A DNA stretch of 12,968 nt from an uncultured Chitinophagaceae bacterium (GTDB lineage: Bacteria; Bacteroidota; Bacteroidia; Chitinophagales; Chitinophagaceae), in contig CAMPGT010000101.1 of assembly GCA_946885665.1 (NCBI GenBank), positions 1-12,968 of the forward strand. Reading direction: 5' to 3'. This document shows, one piece after another, positions 1-7,181 of this stretch (position 1 is its first letter; every line of letters starts with the position of its first letter). Both the position numbers and the translations under genes were made by a program. The notes beneath the pieces were generated by a model, which was not told the origin of the DNA, ran no database searches, and saw only the letters and a program-made list of their open reading frames with translations.

Positions 1-30
1 CGATGTTCGGAAACGATACACAGGGTTCAG

Positions 31-61
31 TTTGAAAGCTCCGCGACTTTAAGTACTTTAG
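31..61 (+). promoter_or_regulatory. Possible Bacteroidota-type promoter for the 65-769 gene
   Basis: A TTTG at 31-34 is followed after 19 nt by TACTTTAG at 54-61, which matches the Bacteroidota -7 consensus TAnnTTTG at all but one fixed position. The spacing fits the usual -33/-7 arrangement. The -7-like box ends only 3 nt before the ATG at 65, so transcription from it would start at or very near the start codon and give a leaderless or nearly leaderless mRNA. This may be a chance match, and the true promoter could lie upstream of the window. Confidence 0.25.
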
Positions 62-64
62 ATT

Positions 65-769
65 ATGCAGCAGAAAACTGCCTTGTTGATATTACTCTTC
101 TTCCTCCTGACGATCAGCCCCTTTTCATTCGGGCAAACGCATCGCGACAGGGTTTATATTAACGGAGGCAGCAGTCTTTGGGAAAATTTCACAAAAGAAA
201 TGTACCTGTACCCTTCCTTTAAAGAAGGCCTTGTGGACCTGAAAGACGGGCGGCTCATCCGGGCGCCTTTGAACTACAACAAGGTACTGGCCACAGTTCA
301 GTTCATCAATGAAAAAAATGACACACTCGTCATTGCTAACGAATCAACGGTAAATTTAATCAGGATAGGCGATGACCTCTTTTTTTACCGTCCGCAGTGC
401 GTTCAATCCATCAATCCCGAGAGCAAAGTCAAACTGTACAGGCAGGCAACAGTCAGGATAGCAGATGTCAGGCAGGTGGGCGCATTGGGTGTTGCCAACA
501 CTTCCGGCGGTGTTGAATCGCTGAACCAGGTTTATACCTGGATGAATTCTTACCAGTTGCAGGCCAACGAGAAATTGCTGCTAAGCAAGGAAACTAATTT
601 CTACATAGACGGAAATGACAACGAGCTGTTGCCAGCGAGCAAATCCAGTATATTGCGCCGCCACGGAAAAAACGCGGCGCGCATTAAAAATTACATCAAA
701 TCAAATAAGACGAATTTTAACAACGAAAAGGATCTGCTTCAGCTTACACAATATATTTCCACACTATAA
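65..769 (+). CDS. Secreted protein of unknown function
   Basis: The 234-residue protein starts with a clear Sec signal peptide: a short polar start, a hydrophobic core at residues 6-21, and likely cleavage near SFG-Q at 23-24. The start is well fixed because an in-frame TAG lies two codons upstream at 59-61. The mature part has a predicted beta-rich N-terminal half (around residues 50-110) containing KEGLVDLKDGRLIRAPLNYN, where the segment describes something filled or altered in a repeating strand pattern. It ends in a charged helical region at 195-234 (RRHGKNAARIKNYIKSNK, then an FNNEKDLLQL stretch). That combination resembles uncharacterised secreted proteins common in Bacteroidota, but I cannot name a family or give a function. 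No catalytic motif is visible, and there is a single cysteine at 112. It is transcribed convergently with the esterase gene, overlapping it by 6 nt at the stop codons, so the two are not in one operon. Confidence 0.85.
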   Translation: MQQKTALLILLFFLLTISPFSFGQTHRDRVYINGGSSLWENFTKEMYLYPSFKEGLVDLKDGRLIRAPLNYNKVLATVQFINEKNDTLVIANESTVNLIRIGDDLFFYRPQCVQSINPESKVKLYRQATVRIADVRQVGALGVANTSGGVESLNQVYTWMNSYQLQANEKLLLSKETNFYIDGNDNELLPASKSSILRRHGKNAARIKNYIKSNKTNFNNEKDLLQLTQYISTL

Positions 770-2515
770 CCCTGGTGTTGCCGGGCGCATTGGCCGCCCG
801 AAAGAATGACATCCTTTCGTTTTCAGTTTTCTCCTGAAAACTTTATCTCCTGCCGTCACGTATAAAATGTTCAGCGCGGGCCCCGCAAAATACACATTTG
901 AACTTTGAGAATTGGATGGCGGCACGGGCAAAATAGCGTTCACCCGTCCCAGGGGATCCATAACCTGGATGCCTATTCGCGTGGCAACGTATATCCTGCC
1001 GGCAGTGTCACATTTTAAACCATCTGGCCAGGCATTCTCCTGCGTATCAGGAACATGCAGCCAGCCAAAGCGCTGTTTATTTTTGAGCGTGCCATCGGCA
1101 TCTATCGAATACACCCACACCCAATGCGTGGCCGATTCGGTGGCATATAACTGCGTTTGATCGGGTGACAGCGCAACACCGTTCGGAAATTTCAGTCCTT
1201 CATCCGCCACGAGCTTTTCTCCATTGGGACGAACGAGGATGAGTTTGCCGGCATTTGTACCATTGGGTGCCGTGACATATATGTTACCATTACTCGCCAC
1301 CGTGATATCGTTTCCGGCAACACTGTCGGCCACAACGGCAACCCTGCCCTGCTTATCGTAACGCAATACCTGTTGGGTGCCTCCTGCTGCGGTGTAATAA
1401 TTTCCGTCGGGACCAAAGCTGGTGCCGCTGGCTTTCCTGGCATCTTCATTCACCAGTTCCGGCCGGCCACCCGCCCCCACCTTGTATGTTCTCGATCGCG
1501 GAACATCCTGGAAATACAGGTCGCCTTCCGCGTTACCACCGGTACCTTCAGTAAACTGATATCCCTCCCCAACCAGTTCCCAGTCTTCTCCTTCAATAAG
1601 CAGATCGGCCAGGTACCTGTTTTTCGAACTTCCTTTTTTTACCGGTTCGGGCCAGCCCTTCCACAACCAGCGCATGGCATCCGGAAAGATGGACGTTCCA
1701 TGTTTGCCATTATGGCCATCTTCGCCCCAAACATGGTTTACTTCGTAGCCGGAAAACGTTAATGCGCGTTCCATCATTTCGTTGGCCTTCCACCAATCGC
1801 CCGCGTATATGTTCAGATCATTTTTACCGTCCTGCAAAAAAATGCGGATGGGTTTGGGCTCATACTTGCGAACAAGAATTGGGTACCTGTCGGCGCCCCG
1901 CAACCCGGTATATGTGCCGATGGCGCTGAATACCCTTGAAAATTCTTCGGGGTGCTCCCATGCTGCCGTAAAGGCGCAAACGGCCCCACTGCTGGATCCG
2001 CCGATGGCACGGTCGTTACCCTTTTTTGAAAGATGTATGGCCCTGCCGTTCTTCGTTTTTTTTGTTTCCACCTCAGGAAGTAATTCGGTGAGCAAAAAGC
2101 GGGCATACGCATCGCCAAGGCCGTCATATTCAAAGCTGCGGTTGAAGCGGTCCTGGGCGTTTGCATTGGCATGCAAAACCTTCCCGGGCGTCACGAAAAC
2201 ACCAATTGTCACCGGCATCTCCCTGTTGTTGATGAGATTGTCGAACACGGTAGGCGCGTTCCACTGAATACGGTCCTGGTTGATGTACACGCAGGCCGGT
2301 TGCTGCGGATCATACTGCGCGGGAACATACACCCAACATTCGCGCGTTGTGCCCGGAAAGATTTTCGACCTGTCGAACGTGAATTTAATCAGCTCGCCTT
2401 TGGGAACGCCGGCATGTTCCTTACTGGCAGGATCCACTGCGTAGGAATGCGTTGATGGCTGGCCAAAAAGTAATGTGGCAGCAAATAAGCCGGCCACGGC
2501 AAACAAATATTTCAT
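764..2515 (-). CDS. Secreted esterase/SMP-30 (gluconolactonase-like) fusion
   Basis: This 583-residue protein has a signal peptide (hydrophobic core 3-17, likely cleavage after FGQ at 17-19) and two catalytic modules. Residues about 40-290 are an esterase D/CE1-like alpha/beta hydrolase. The nucleophile elbow is GSSSG at 173-177 with Ser175. An acid candidate lies in LQDGKND (227-233) and His candidates at 268 and 272. Residues about 310-565 form an SMP-30/gluconolactonase-type six-bladed propeller. Its probable metal ligands match the family pattern: Glu323 (FTEG), Asn402 (GND), Asn445 (FPNG) and Asp498 (WPDG). The expected chemistry is ester hydrolysis plus lactone hydrolysis in the periplasm or outside the cell; the substrate is unknown. 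The gene lies 38 nt after the antiporter gene on the same strand. The last 15 or so residues, after KLKTKG, look like a tail unrelated to the propeller and are encoded by terminator-like hairpins. Confidence 0.92.
   Translation of the reverse strand: MKYLFAVAGLFAATLLFGQPSTHSYAVDPASKEHAGVPKGELIKFTFDRSKIFPGTTRECWVYVPAQYDPQQPACVYINQDRIQWNAPTVFDNLINNREMPVTIGVFVTPGKVLHANANAQDRFNRSFEYDGLGDAYARFLLTELLPEVETKKTKNGRAIHLSKKGNDRAIGGSSSGAVCAFTAAWEHPEEFSRVFSAIGTYTGLRGADRYPILVRKYEPKPIRIFLQDGKNDLNIYAGDWWKANEMMERALTFSGYEVNHVWGEDGHNGKHGTSIFPDAMRWLWKGWPEPVKKGSSKNRYLADLLIEGEDWELVGEGYQFTEGTGGNAEGDLYFQDVPRSRTYKVGAGGRPELVNEDARKASGTSFGPDGNYYTAAGGTQQVLRYDKQGRVAVVADSVAGNDITVASNGNIYVTAPNGTNAGKLILVRPNGEKLVADEGLKFPNGVALSPDQTQLYATESATHWVWVYSIDADGTLKNKQRFGWLHVPDTQENAWPDGLKCDTAGRIYVATRIGIQVMDPLGRVNAILPVPPSNSQSSNVYFAGPALNILYVTAGDKVFRRKLKTKGCHSFGRPMRPATPGL
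799..842 (+). terminator. Tandem hairpins, possible terminator of the 65-769 gene
   Basis: Two perfect inverted repeats follow the plus-strand stop codon. The first has arms CGAAAG (799-804) and CTTTCG (814-819), a 9-nt loop and then TTTT at 820-823. The second has arms AGTTTTC (825-831) and GAAAACT (836-842), a 4-nt loop and then a short TTT. A GC-rich hairpin, CGGGCG (782-787) with CGCCCG (795-800), lies just before them. Hairpin followed by T-run is the layout of an intrinsic terminator for the plus-strand gene. All of it lies inside the 3' coding end of the opposing esterase gene. Confidence 0.5.
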
Positions 2516-2534
2516 TACTGGAAGGTATAAGCGA

Positions 2535-2542
2535 CAAAGCTA
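2535..2542 (-). promoter_or_regulatory. Possible -7 promoter box for the esterase gene
   Basis: On the minus strand this reads TAGCTTTG, an exact match to the Bacteroidota -7 consensus TAnnTTTG. It lies in the 38-nt gap between the antiporter stop (2554) and the esterase start (2515), which would give a leader of roughly a dozen nucleotides. No TTTG-like -33 element is visible at the usual spacing inside the antiporter gene, so the promoter is tentative. If real, the esterase gene has its own promoter in addition to any read-through from the antiporter gene. Confidence 0.3.
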
Positions 2543-2553
2543 TACAAATCCGG

Positions 2554-4827
2554 TCATGCACCGGGGATTGATTCAACATCTGTTCTCGACATCTTTTGCA
2601 AGGACGGCAAGCGATTCTTGTCGCCCACGATCCATACCACATCGCCTTCCTGAAACGCCATGGATGATTCAGGATTGAGAATACGCTGCCCTTCCCTCTC
2701 GATGCCTACGATCAACCCGTTTGTCATGCTGCGAATACCGGATTCTCTTATGGTCTTGTCGATAAATGGCGATTTTTTTTCAATGGTAAATTTCTCCAGC
2801 GCCACTTCTTCGCCGTCGTCGGGCCCGATGGTGTTCCTGGTACGAAAAATAACATTCATCTTTTTCTCCTGGGTATCTGTACAGATCACGAACAGCTTGT
2901 CGCGCGGAAAAACGCAATCAAGGCCCGACGGCCCGATAATGGTGATCCGGCCTCTTTTGATCATGGCGATGTTCACGCCGATCTGTTCGCGCCAACGAAG
3001 GTCGGCAAGCGTTTTGCCTATGAACGTCGCCTCCGGTTCAACGTCGAAGGTGGTCATATGCGCATCCCAGGGAGCGAGAGCCTCGTTTCTGTTTCCCTTT
3101 TGCTGCTCGAGCAATTGAATCTCCTGTTGCAATTCCCTGTCATTAAGGTTGCGTATAAAGCGGGTTTCCATCCTGTCGTACAAAATCTTCAGTTTCTTCC
3201 TGAAAAGAATAAAGAAACTGATCATGAGTATCGCTGCATACAGTGCTACGGAGATGGAGAAAATGCGGTCGACAAGAAAGATGATAAAAAAGATACAGAG
3301 CGCTATTTTAATTCCCCTCATCAGCCAGATGGGCCCACGATATTTTTGCTGCGCGAATATCCTCGCAAAAGCTTCTGTCTGTTCATTGCGTACGGCGAGC
3401 CCCCAGAAGAGTGGGGCCATAACGATAAGTGCGAAGAATGTACTCAGCACGGCGCTGAAGCTTCCTTCAATAAACGATTGCACCCAGGGAAGCGCATACA
3501 TTACCGAAATGTAAATAATCGCGCCCAGCAGTACTGAAAAGACGACGATATTCAGCAAGAAAGACTTGAGTACCTGCTGCCAGTCGCTTGCAGCGCTGAT
3601 GGTCGTGGCTTCGGCGCTGTAACGCACTAGCGACTGCTTCAATTTTTCGGGCAGCCGTTTGTCGATCCATTTGTACAACGCATCGCTCGACCTGGTAAGA
3701 TACGGTGTGGTAAACGTAGTGATACCGGATACCGCGATAATAATAGGATAGAAAAAGGCGCTCGTTGCTTTTTCCGACAGCCCCAGTGCGGCAATGATAA
3801 AAGAAAACTCACCAATCTGCGCAAGGCTCATCCCCGTTTGCAGAGACACCTTAAGAGAATTGCCCGATAACATCGCGCCGGTGCCGGTCGTAATAATTTT
3901 ACCTACGATACACACGAAAGTGATCAACAGTATCGGTAATGCATATTCGCCGATCATTTTGAGATCGATGAGCATTCCCACGGAAACAAAGAATATTGCG
4001 CCGAAGAGGTCCTTTACAGGTTTCACCAAATGCTCTATTTTTTCCGACTGCGAGGTTTCTGCGAGAAGGGAACCCATTACAAAAGCGCCGAGGGCAGGCG
4101 AGAAACCGGCTTTGGCCGCGAGGTACACCATCAGCAGGCACATGGAAATGGACACCACCAGCAGTGTTTCGTCGTTCAGCAGTGCGCGGGCCCTTTTCAG
4201 CATTGTGGGAATGAAGAAAATTCCGGTAACGAACCACAGGATGAGAAAAAACACCAGTTTCAATACAGAAAACATCATGTCGGCGCCATCAAACTGCCTG
4301 CTTACCGACAGCGTTGTAAGCAGTACGAGCAAGGCGATGGTGATGAGGTCTTCAACGATAAGGATACCGAAGACCAGCGTGGCAAATTTTTTCTTTTTGA
4401 GGCCAAGTTCTTCTATTGCCTTGATGATGATGGTAGTTGAGGAAACGGCAAGAGCAGCGCCAAGAAAAATACTGTCCATGTCGGGCCATCCCAGCAACCT
4501 GCCCGTGCCATAGCCAAGCGCTATCATACCTACTGCCTCCACGAATGCCGATATGGAGGCCGATCCTCCCACTTCGGCCAGCTTTTTAAAACTGAACTCA
4601 AGGCCAAGGCTGAACAAAAGAAAAATAACGCCGATCTCCGCCCACACGTTCACGTTTTGAACCTCTATAACGGTGGGGAAGAAAGTGAAATTCGGACTCA
4701 CCAGGATACCGGCAACAATGTAACCAAGCACCAGCGGTTGCTTCAGCCACTTGAATAAAAGGGTGATGATGGCCGCGGCGCCAAGAATAAGTGCAAGATC
4801 TGCTATCAGGTTGGGCAAATGGATCAT
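2554..4827 (-). CDS. CPA2/Kef-type cation:proton antiporter with C-terminal RCK_C-like domains
   Basis: This 757-residue inner-membrane protein exchanges monovalent cations (K+ or Na+) for protons. Residues 1-380 are a Na+/H+ exchanger domain with about a dozen hydrophobic helices. An acidic pair, Glu159-Asp160 in IVEDL, sits where CPA-family antiporters carry their ion-binding acid, and a GKI lysine (Lys310) lies in a later helix. Unlike E. coli KefB/KefC, no Rossmann NAD-binding (TrkA_N) domain follows. Instead, residues about 420-545 hold roughly four more membrane segments, then a charged coil (550-580). Two stretches then resemble TrkA_C/RCK_C domains (about 592-652 and 677-745), each carrying the FIGKTLADL- or FIDKTIRES-like opening and a late D-x-hydrophobic strand. 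These domains usually bind a regulatory ligand. The gene ends 38 nt before the esterase gene. Transport family is confident; the transported ion is not. Confidence 0.94.
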   Translation of the reverse strand: MIHLPNLIADLALILGAAAIITLLFKWLKQPLVLGYIVAGILVSPNFTFFPTVIEVQNVNVWAEIGVIFLLFSLGLEFSFKKLAEVGGSASISAFVEAVGMIALGYGTGRLLGWPDMDSIFLGAALAVSSTTIIIKAIEELGLKKKKFATLVFGILIVEDLITIALLVLLTTLSVSRQFDGADMMFSVLKLVFFLILWFVTGIFFIPTMLKRARALLNDETLLVVSISMCLLMVYLAAKAGFSPALGAFVMGSLLAETSQSEKIEHLVKPVKDLFGAIFFVSVGMLIDLKMIGEYALPILLITFVCIVGKIITTGTGAMLSGNSLKVSLQTGMSLAQIGEFSFIIAALGLSEKATSAFFYPIIIAVSGITTFTTPYLTRSSDALYKWIDKRLPEKLKQSLVRYSAEATTISAASDWQQVLKSFLLNIVVFSVLLGAIIYISVMYALPWVQSFIEGSFSAVLSTFFALIVMAPLFWGLAVRNEQTEAFARIFAQQKYRGPIWLMRGIKIALCIFFIIFLVDRIFSISVALYAAILMISFFILFRKKLKILYDRMETRFIRNLNDRELQQEIQLLEQQKGNRNEALAPWDAHMTTFDVEPEATFIGKTLADLRWREQIGVNIAMIKRGRITIIGPSGLDCVFPRDKLFVICTDTQEKKMNVIFRTRNTIGPDDGEEVALEKFTIEKKSPFIDKTIRESGIRSMTNGLIVGIEREGQRILNPESSMAFQEGDVVWIVGDKNRLPSLQKMSRTDVESIPGA

Positions 4828-4897
4828 GCAAAAGAAATTTGTTCAATTGTTCGGACAAGCTTACAAATAAGGCCTGGGGGTAATTCTGTCAATACGA

Positions 4898-4920
4898 CAA
4901 ATCAAACGGGACGTTTCCCG
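4898..4920 (-). terminator. Weak intrinsic terminator after the 4982-5317 gene
   Basis: On the minus strand, arms CGGGA and TCCCG (4907-4911 and 4916-4920) form a 5-bp stem with a 4-nt loop, followed by the T-rich stretch TTTGATTTG. It lies about 60 nt after the stop codon of the small secreted gene and about 80 nt before the antiporter start. The short stem and interrupted T-run make it a modest candidate. The surrounding gap (4828-4981) contains no other feature I can support, although the antiporter promoter must lie there if that gene is separately transcribed. Confidence 0.3.
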
Positions 4921-4981
4921 AGCGAGCGTTAATGTTCAACACATGTACGGATATGCGGTCCTACCAGAATTTGTGTGAAGG

Positions 4982-5317
4982 TTAATTGTGCAAAAGATGC
5001 TTTTGGCGCAGGCGGCTGTCTTTAATTATCGAATAATTCACATAAGCATCCGAGCCTGCGCGAACCTGCGTGGCTTGTTTTGTATAAAGATCCGCATTGC
5101 CATTTGACAACCTGAAATCCACCGCCGGCCTTTCATTTTTGACGATGAGCCACAGCGGCATAGAAAAATGTTGATCCGGAGAAGTGCAGAGCGCAATTTG
5201 ACGGGGTGCCGAAACTTTGGCCTGCCGCGGGCCGGCGTTGCCGGCAAACACCGAATCAAAAGATGCGAATGATGCCAGCAATACAATGATTGACAATATG
5301 ATTGTACGGTTTGACAT
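4982..5317 (-). CDS. Small secreted protein of unknown function
   Basis: The 111-residue protein begins with a convincing signal peptide: MSNR, a hydrophobic core at residues 6-19, and likely cleavage after VFA at 23-25. The mature part would be about 86 residues, basic, with one cysteine (Cys44) and a mixed beta-like middle (about 50-95). I do not recognise a family. An in-frame TAA lies six codons upstream of the ATG at 5315-5317, so the start is well supported. The signal peptide argues for this frame over a second minus-strand reading frame that overlaps it (5038-5358) and lacks such a peptide. It lies 94 nt after the dehydrogenase gene on the same strand and has its own candidate -7 box, so it may be expressed independently. 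It has no membrane segment after the signal and no known binding motif. Confidence 0.7.
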   Translation of the reverse strand: MSNRTIILSIIVLLASFASFDSVFAGNAGPRQAKVSAPRQIALCTSPDQHFSMPLWLIVKNERPAVDFRLSNGNADLYTKQATQVRAGSDAYVNYSIIKDSRLRQKHLLHN

Positions 5318-5322
5318 ATGGG

Positions 5323-5330
5323 CAAATATA
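5323..5330 (-). promoter_or_regulatory. Possible -7 promoter box for the small secreted gene
   Basis: The minus strand reads TATATTTG here, an exact match to the Bacteroidota -7 consensus TAnnTTTG. It ends 5 nt before the ATG at 5317, so transcription from it would begin at or just before the start codon. The nearest TTTG upstream is only 12 nt away, shorter than the usual 19 or so, so no proper -33 element is visible. This is a tentative call. Confidence 0.3.
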
Positions 5331-5411
5331 TCTTAAAAAGAGCAAAGTATTCGCCCATTGCTGCTGCGGGTTACCGTACGTGGCGGCAGCACAAAATCAT
5401 AAATACCGAGA

Positions 5412-7148
5412 CTATTTTTTGTCTCTTATCGCTTTAACATCGTGAGTGGTGACAATGTCTTTTTGCTTTCCAAAACGGCTGCGGATGTAAGTGGTTATGG
5501 ATGCTATTGCATGGTCGTCCAGGATGTTGTCGTGAGCGGGCATCAGCCCATTGTAAGTTTTTCCTTTCACCCTGATCTCTCCCTGCATGCCATTCAAAAT
5601 AATGCTGATCAACAGGTTTTTATCGCCCATAACATATTCGGAACTGTCCAGCGGAGGAAAGCGATTATTGTCTCCCTTTCCGTTTCCCTGGTGACAATTT
5701 GCGCAATATGTTTTGTACAAAATGCTTCCTTCAAGCCTGTCGCCGGTGTTCAGGTTGTCTGCAACTTCATCCGGCGTTTTTATGTATGTCCGTGATTCTC
5801 TCTGTTTCATGCCGGCCAACTGTTCTGCGCCAAAGTTATTCCTGTCGCCTTTGTACATCACCCGCCATATCCTGCCAATGTTCGACTCGGAAATATACAG
5901 CGAGCCATCGGGACCGGTAGCAAGGCCCATTGGGCGAAAACGCGCATCGTTAGTGTTAACCACTGTATCTGTTTGTGTGAACCCATCTGCAAAAACTTCT
6001 ATCTCTCCTGTTGCTTCGCCATTTTTGAACGGAATGAAACACACGATGAAGCCTGCCTGCGGGTAAGGCGACCGGTCTGTCGATCCATGGAACGCCACAA
6101 ACGCTCCCTCCTTGTATCGCTCAGGAAATTGGTCGCCATTATAAAACAACACATCCATAGGTGCCCAGTGACCGGGAAAGCCGATAACGGGTGTATCAAA
6201 CTCGCTGGCCCTGCCCACTGTTTTGCCATCGCCGCCATAGCCCGGCTGCAACAGGTTTTTCTTTTGCATCTGGTCGTAATATGCGTATGGCCAACCATAA
6301 TTGACTCCCTCTTTTACGCGGATCAGCGTTTCTGCCGGAAGTACGGCTGCCTGCCATGAAGAATACAGTTTTGGATAGATGGTATGAAAGTTATCGATAC
6401 CGTTCACAACGGCGTAAACATTTTCATCGCGCGGGTTCCACTGCATGCCCACCACGCTCCTAATGCCCGAGGCGACTTTCTCACCGTCGTCCTGGGTTTG
6501 ATTTGTTTTATCTGCGCGAAACCGCCAAATGCCCGCGTGTTTTTCCAACTCGGGCGCCGGATCAAGACCCTTGCCGCCGGGGATGCCCACCGGTCCAAAC
6601 TGCGTTATATCCTGGCCCGCATCGGAGGGCGACCCGAAAGGCACGTACATGTATCCTTTGTTATCGAACGCAACGGGCTTGGTGGTGTGCCAGTTATGGG
6701 TAACATTCGAATCGAGGTCGGTGATCATCACCTCGGTTTTATTTTCCGGGATGAGCTTACCGGGTGTCAGCTTCGTCCGGAGCACCTGACGCACGGTGCT
6801 CGTGTACAGGTACCCGTTATGAATGGTCATGCCCACAGCGGAGCCGCCTTCATCTTTATAATCGCCAAAATATACAACCGAATCTGCTTTGCCGTCATCA
6901 TCGAGGTCGCGAAGGCCAACAGTGCCGCCGGATCCGTCCATCTTATCGTTGAACGTGAGCTTAACATAAATATCGCCGTTGTCATTTACCGCAAGGTGGC
7001 GCGCATGACCGATGCTGTCAACAACTACCAGCGCTTCAAATCCGCCGGGAAGAAACAATCCGCCGTTATCTTTATCTGCCGGAGGCAATTTGTTTTCCTG
7101 ACCGCAGGCAATACATCCAAGAACAAAAACCAGTAAATAGAATCTCAT
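5412..7148 (-). CDS. Sorbosone/PQQ-type sugar dehydrogenase fused to cytochrome c, lipoprotein
   Basis: This 578-residue envelope protein probably oxidises the C1 aldehyde or hemiacetal of a sugar and passes electrons to its own heme c. The N-terminus is a lipoprotein signal with candidate lipid-anchor cysteines at 12 and 15. Residues about 30-435 form a beta-propeller of the sorbosone dehydrogenase/soluble glucose dehydrogenase type. Candidate active-site residues are His151 or His154 in THNWHTTKP, Arg230 in SGIRSVVGMQW, and Arg403/Arg405 in ARFRPMGLATGPDG. Residues about 470-560 form a class I cytochrome c domain with heme motif CANCH (482-486) and likely axial Met536 in YNGLMPAHD. The gene starts 33 nt after the susD-like gene and appears to be the last of the block. 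The PQQ cofactor is expected from family membership, not shown by the sequence, and the sugar is unknown. Relatives are often annotated only as PQQ-dependent sugar dehydrogenase. Confidence 0.93.
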   Translation of the reverse strand: MRFYLLVFVLGCIACGQENKLPPADKDNGGLFLPGGFEALVVVDSIGHARHLAVNDNGDIYVKLTFNDKMDGSGGTVGLRDLDDDGKADSVVYFGDYKDEGGSAVGMTIHNGYLYTSTVRQVLRTKLTPGKLIPENKTEVMITDLDSNVTHNWHTTKPVAFDNKGYMYVPFGSPSDAGQDITQFGPVGIPGGKGLDPAPELEKHAGIWRFRADKTNQTQDDGEKVASGIRSVVGMQWNPRDENVYAVVNGIDNFHTIYPKLYSSWQAAVLPAETLIRVKEGVNYGWPYAYYDQMQKKNLLQPGYGGDGKTVGRASEFDTPVIGFPGHWAPMDVLFYNGDQFPERYKEGAFVAFHGSTDRSPYPQAGFIVCFIPFKNGEATGEIEVFADGFTQTDTVVNTNDARFRPMGLATGPDGSLYISESNIGRIWRVMYKGDRNNFGAEQLAGMKQRESRTYIKTPDEVADNLNTGDRLEGSILYKTYCANCHQGNGKGDNNRFPPLDSSEYVMGDKNLLISIILNGMQGEIRVKGKTYNGLMPAHDNILDDHAIASITTYIRSRFGKQKDIVTTHDVKAIRDKK

Positions 7149-7181
7149 TATCTAAGTGTATTTTATCTGTTTTACGTAAGG

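Noticed and set aside
3794..4513. 239-codon open frame on the plus strand opposite the antiporter gene
   Set aside because: It lies entirely within a strongly supported membrane-protein gene; the translation has no signal peptide or recognisable domain and fits a mirror artefact of codon bias.
5363..5390. GCTGC...GCAGC inverted repeat after the dehydrogenase stop
   Set aside because: Only a 5-bp stem with a long loop and no T-run directly after it on the minus strand; too weak to call a terminator.
6384..7136. 250-codon open frame on the plus strand opposite the dehydrogenase gene
   Set aside because: Entirely antisense to a gene with clear domains; the predicted protein is low in structure signals and resembles no family.
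7172..7179. TTACGTAA palindrome between the susD-like and dehydrogenase genes
   Set aside because: An 8-bp palindrome is expected by chance in a window this long, and no second copy or known operator was recognised.
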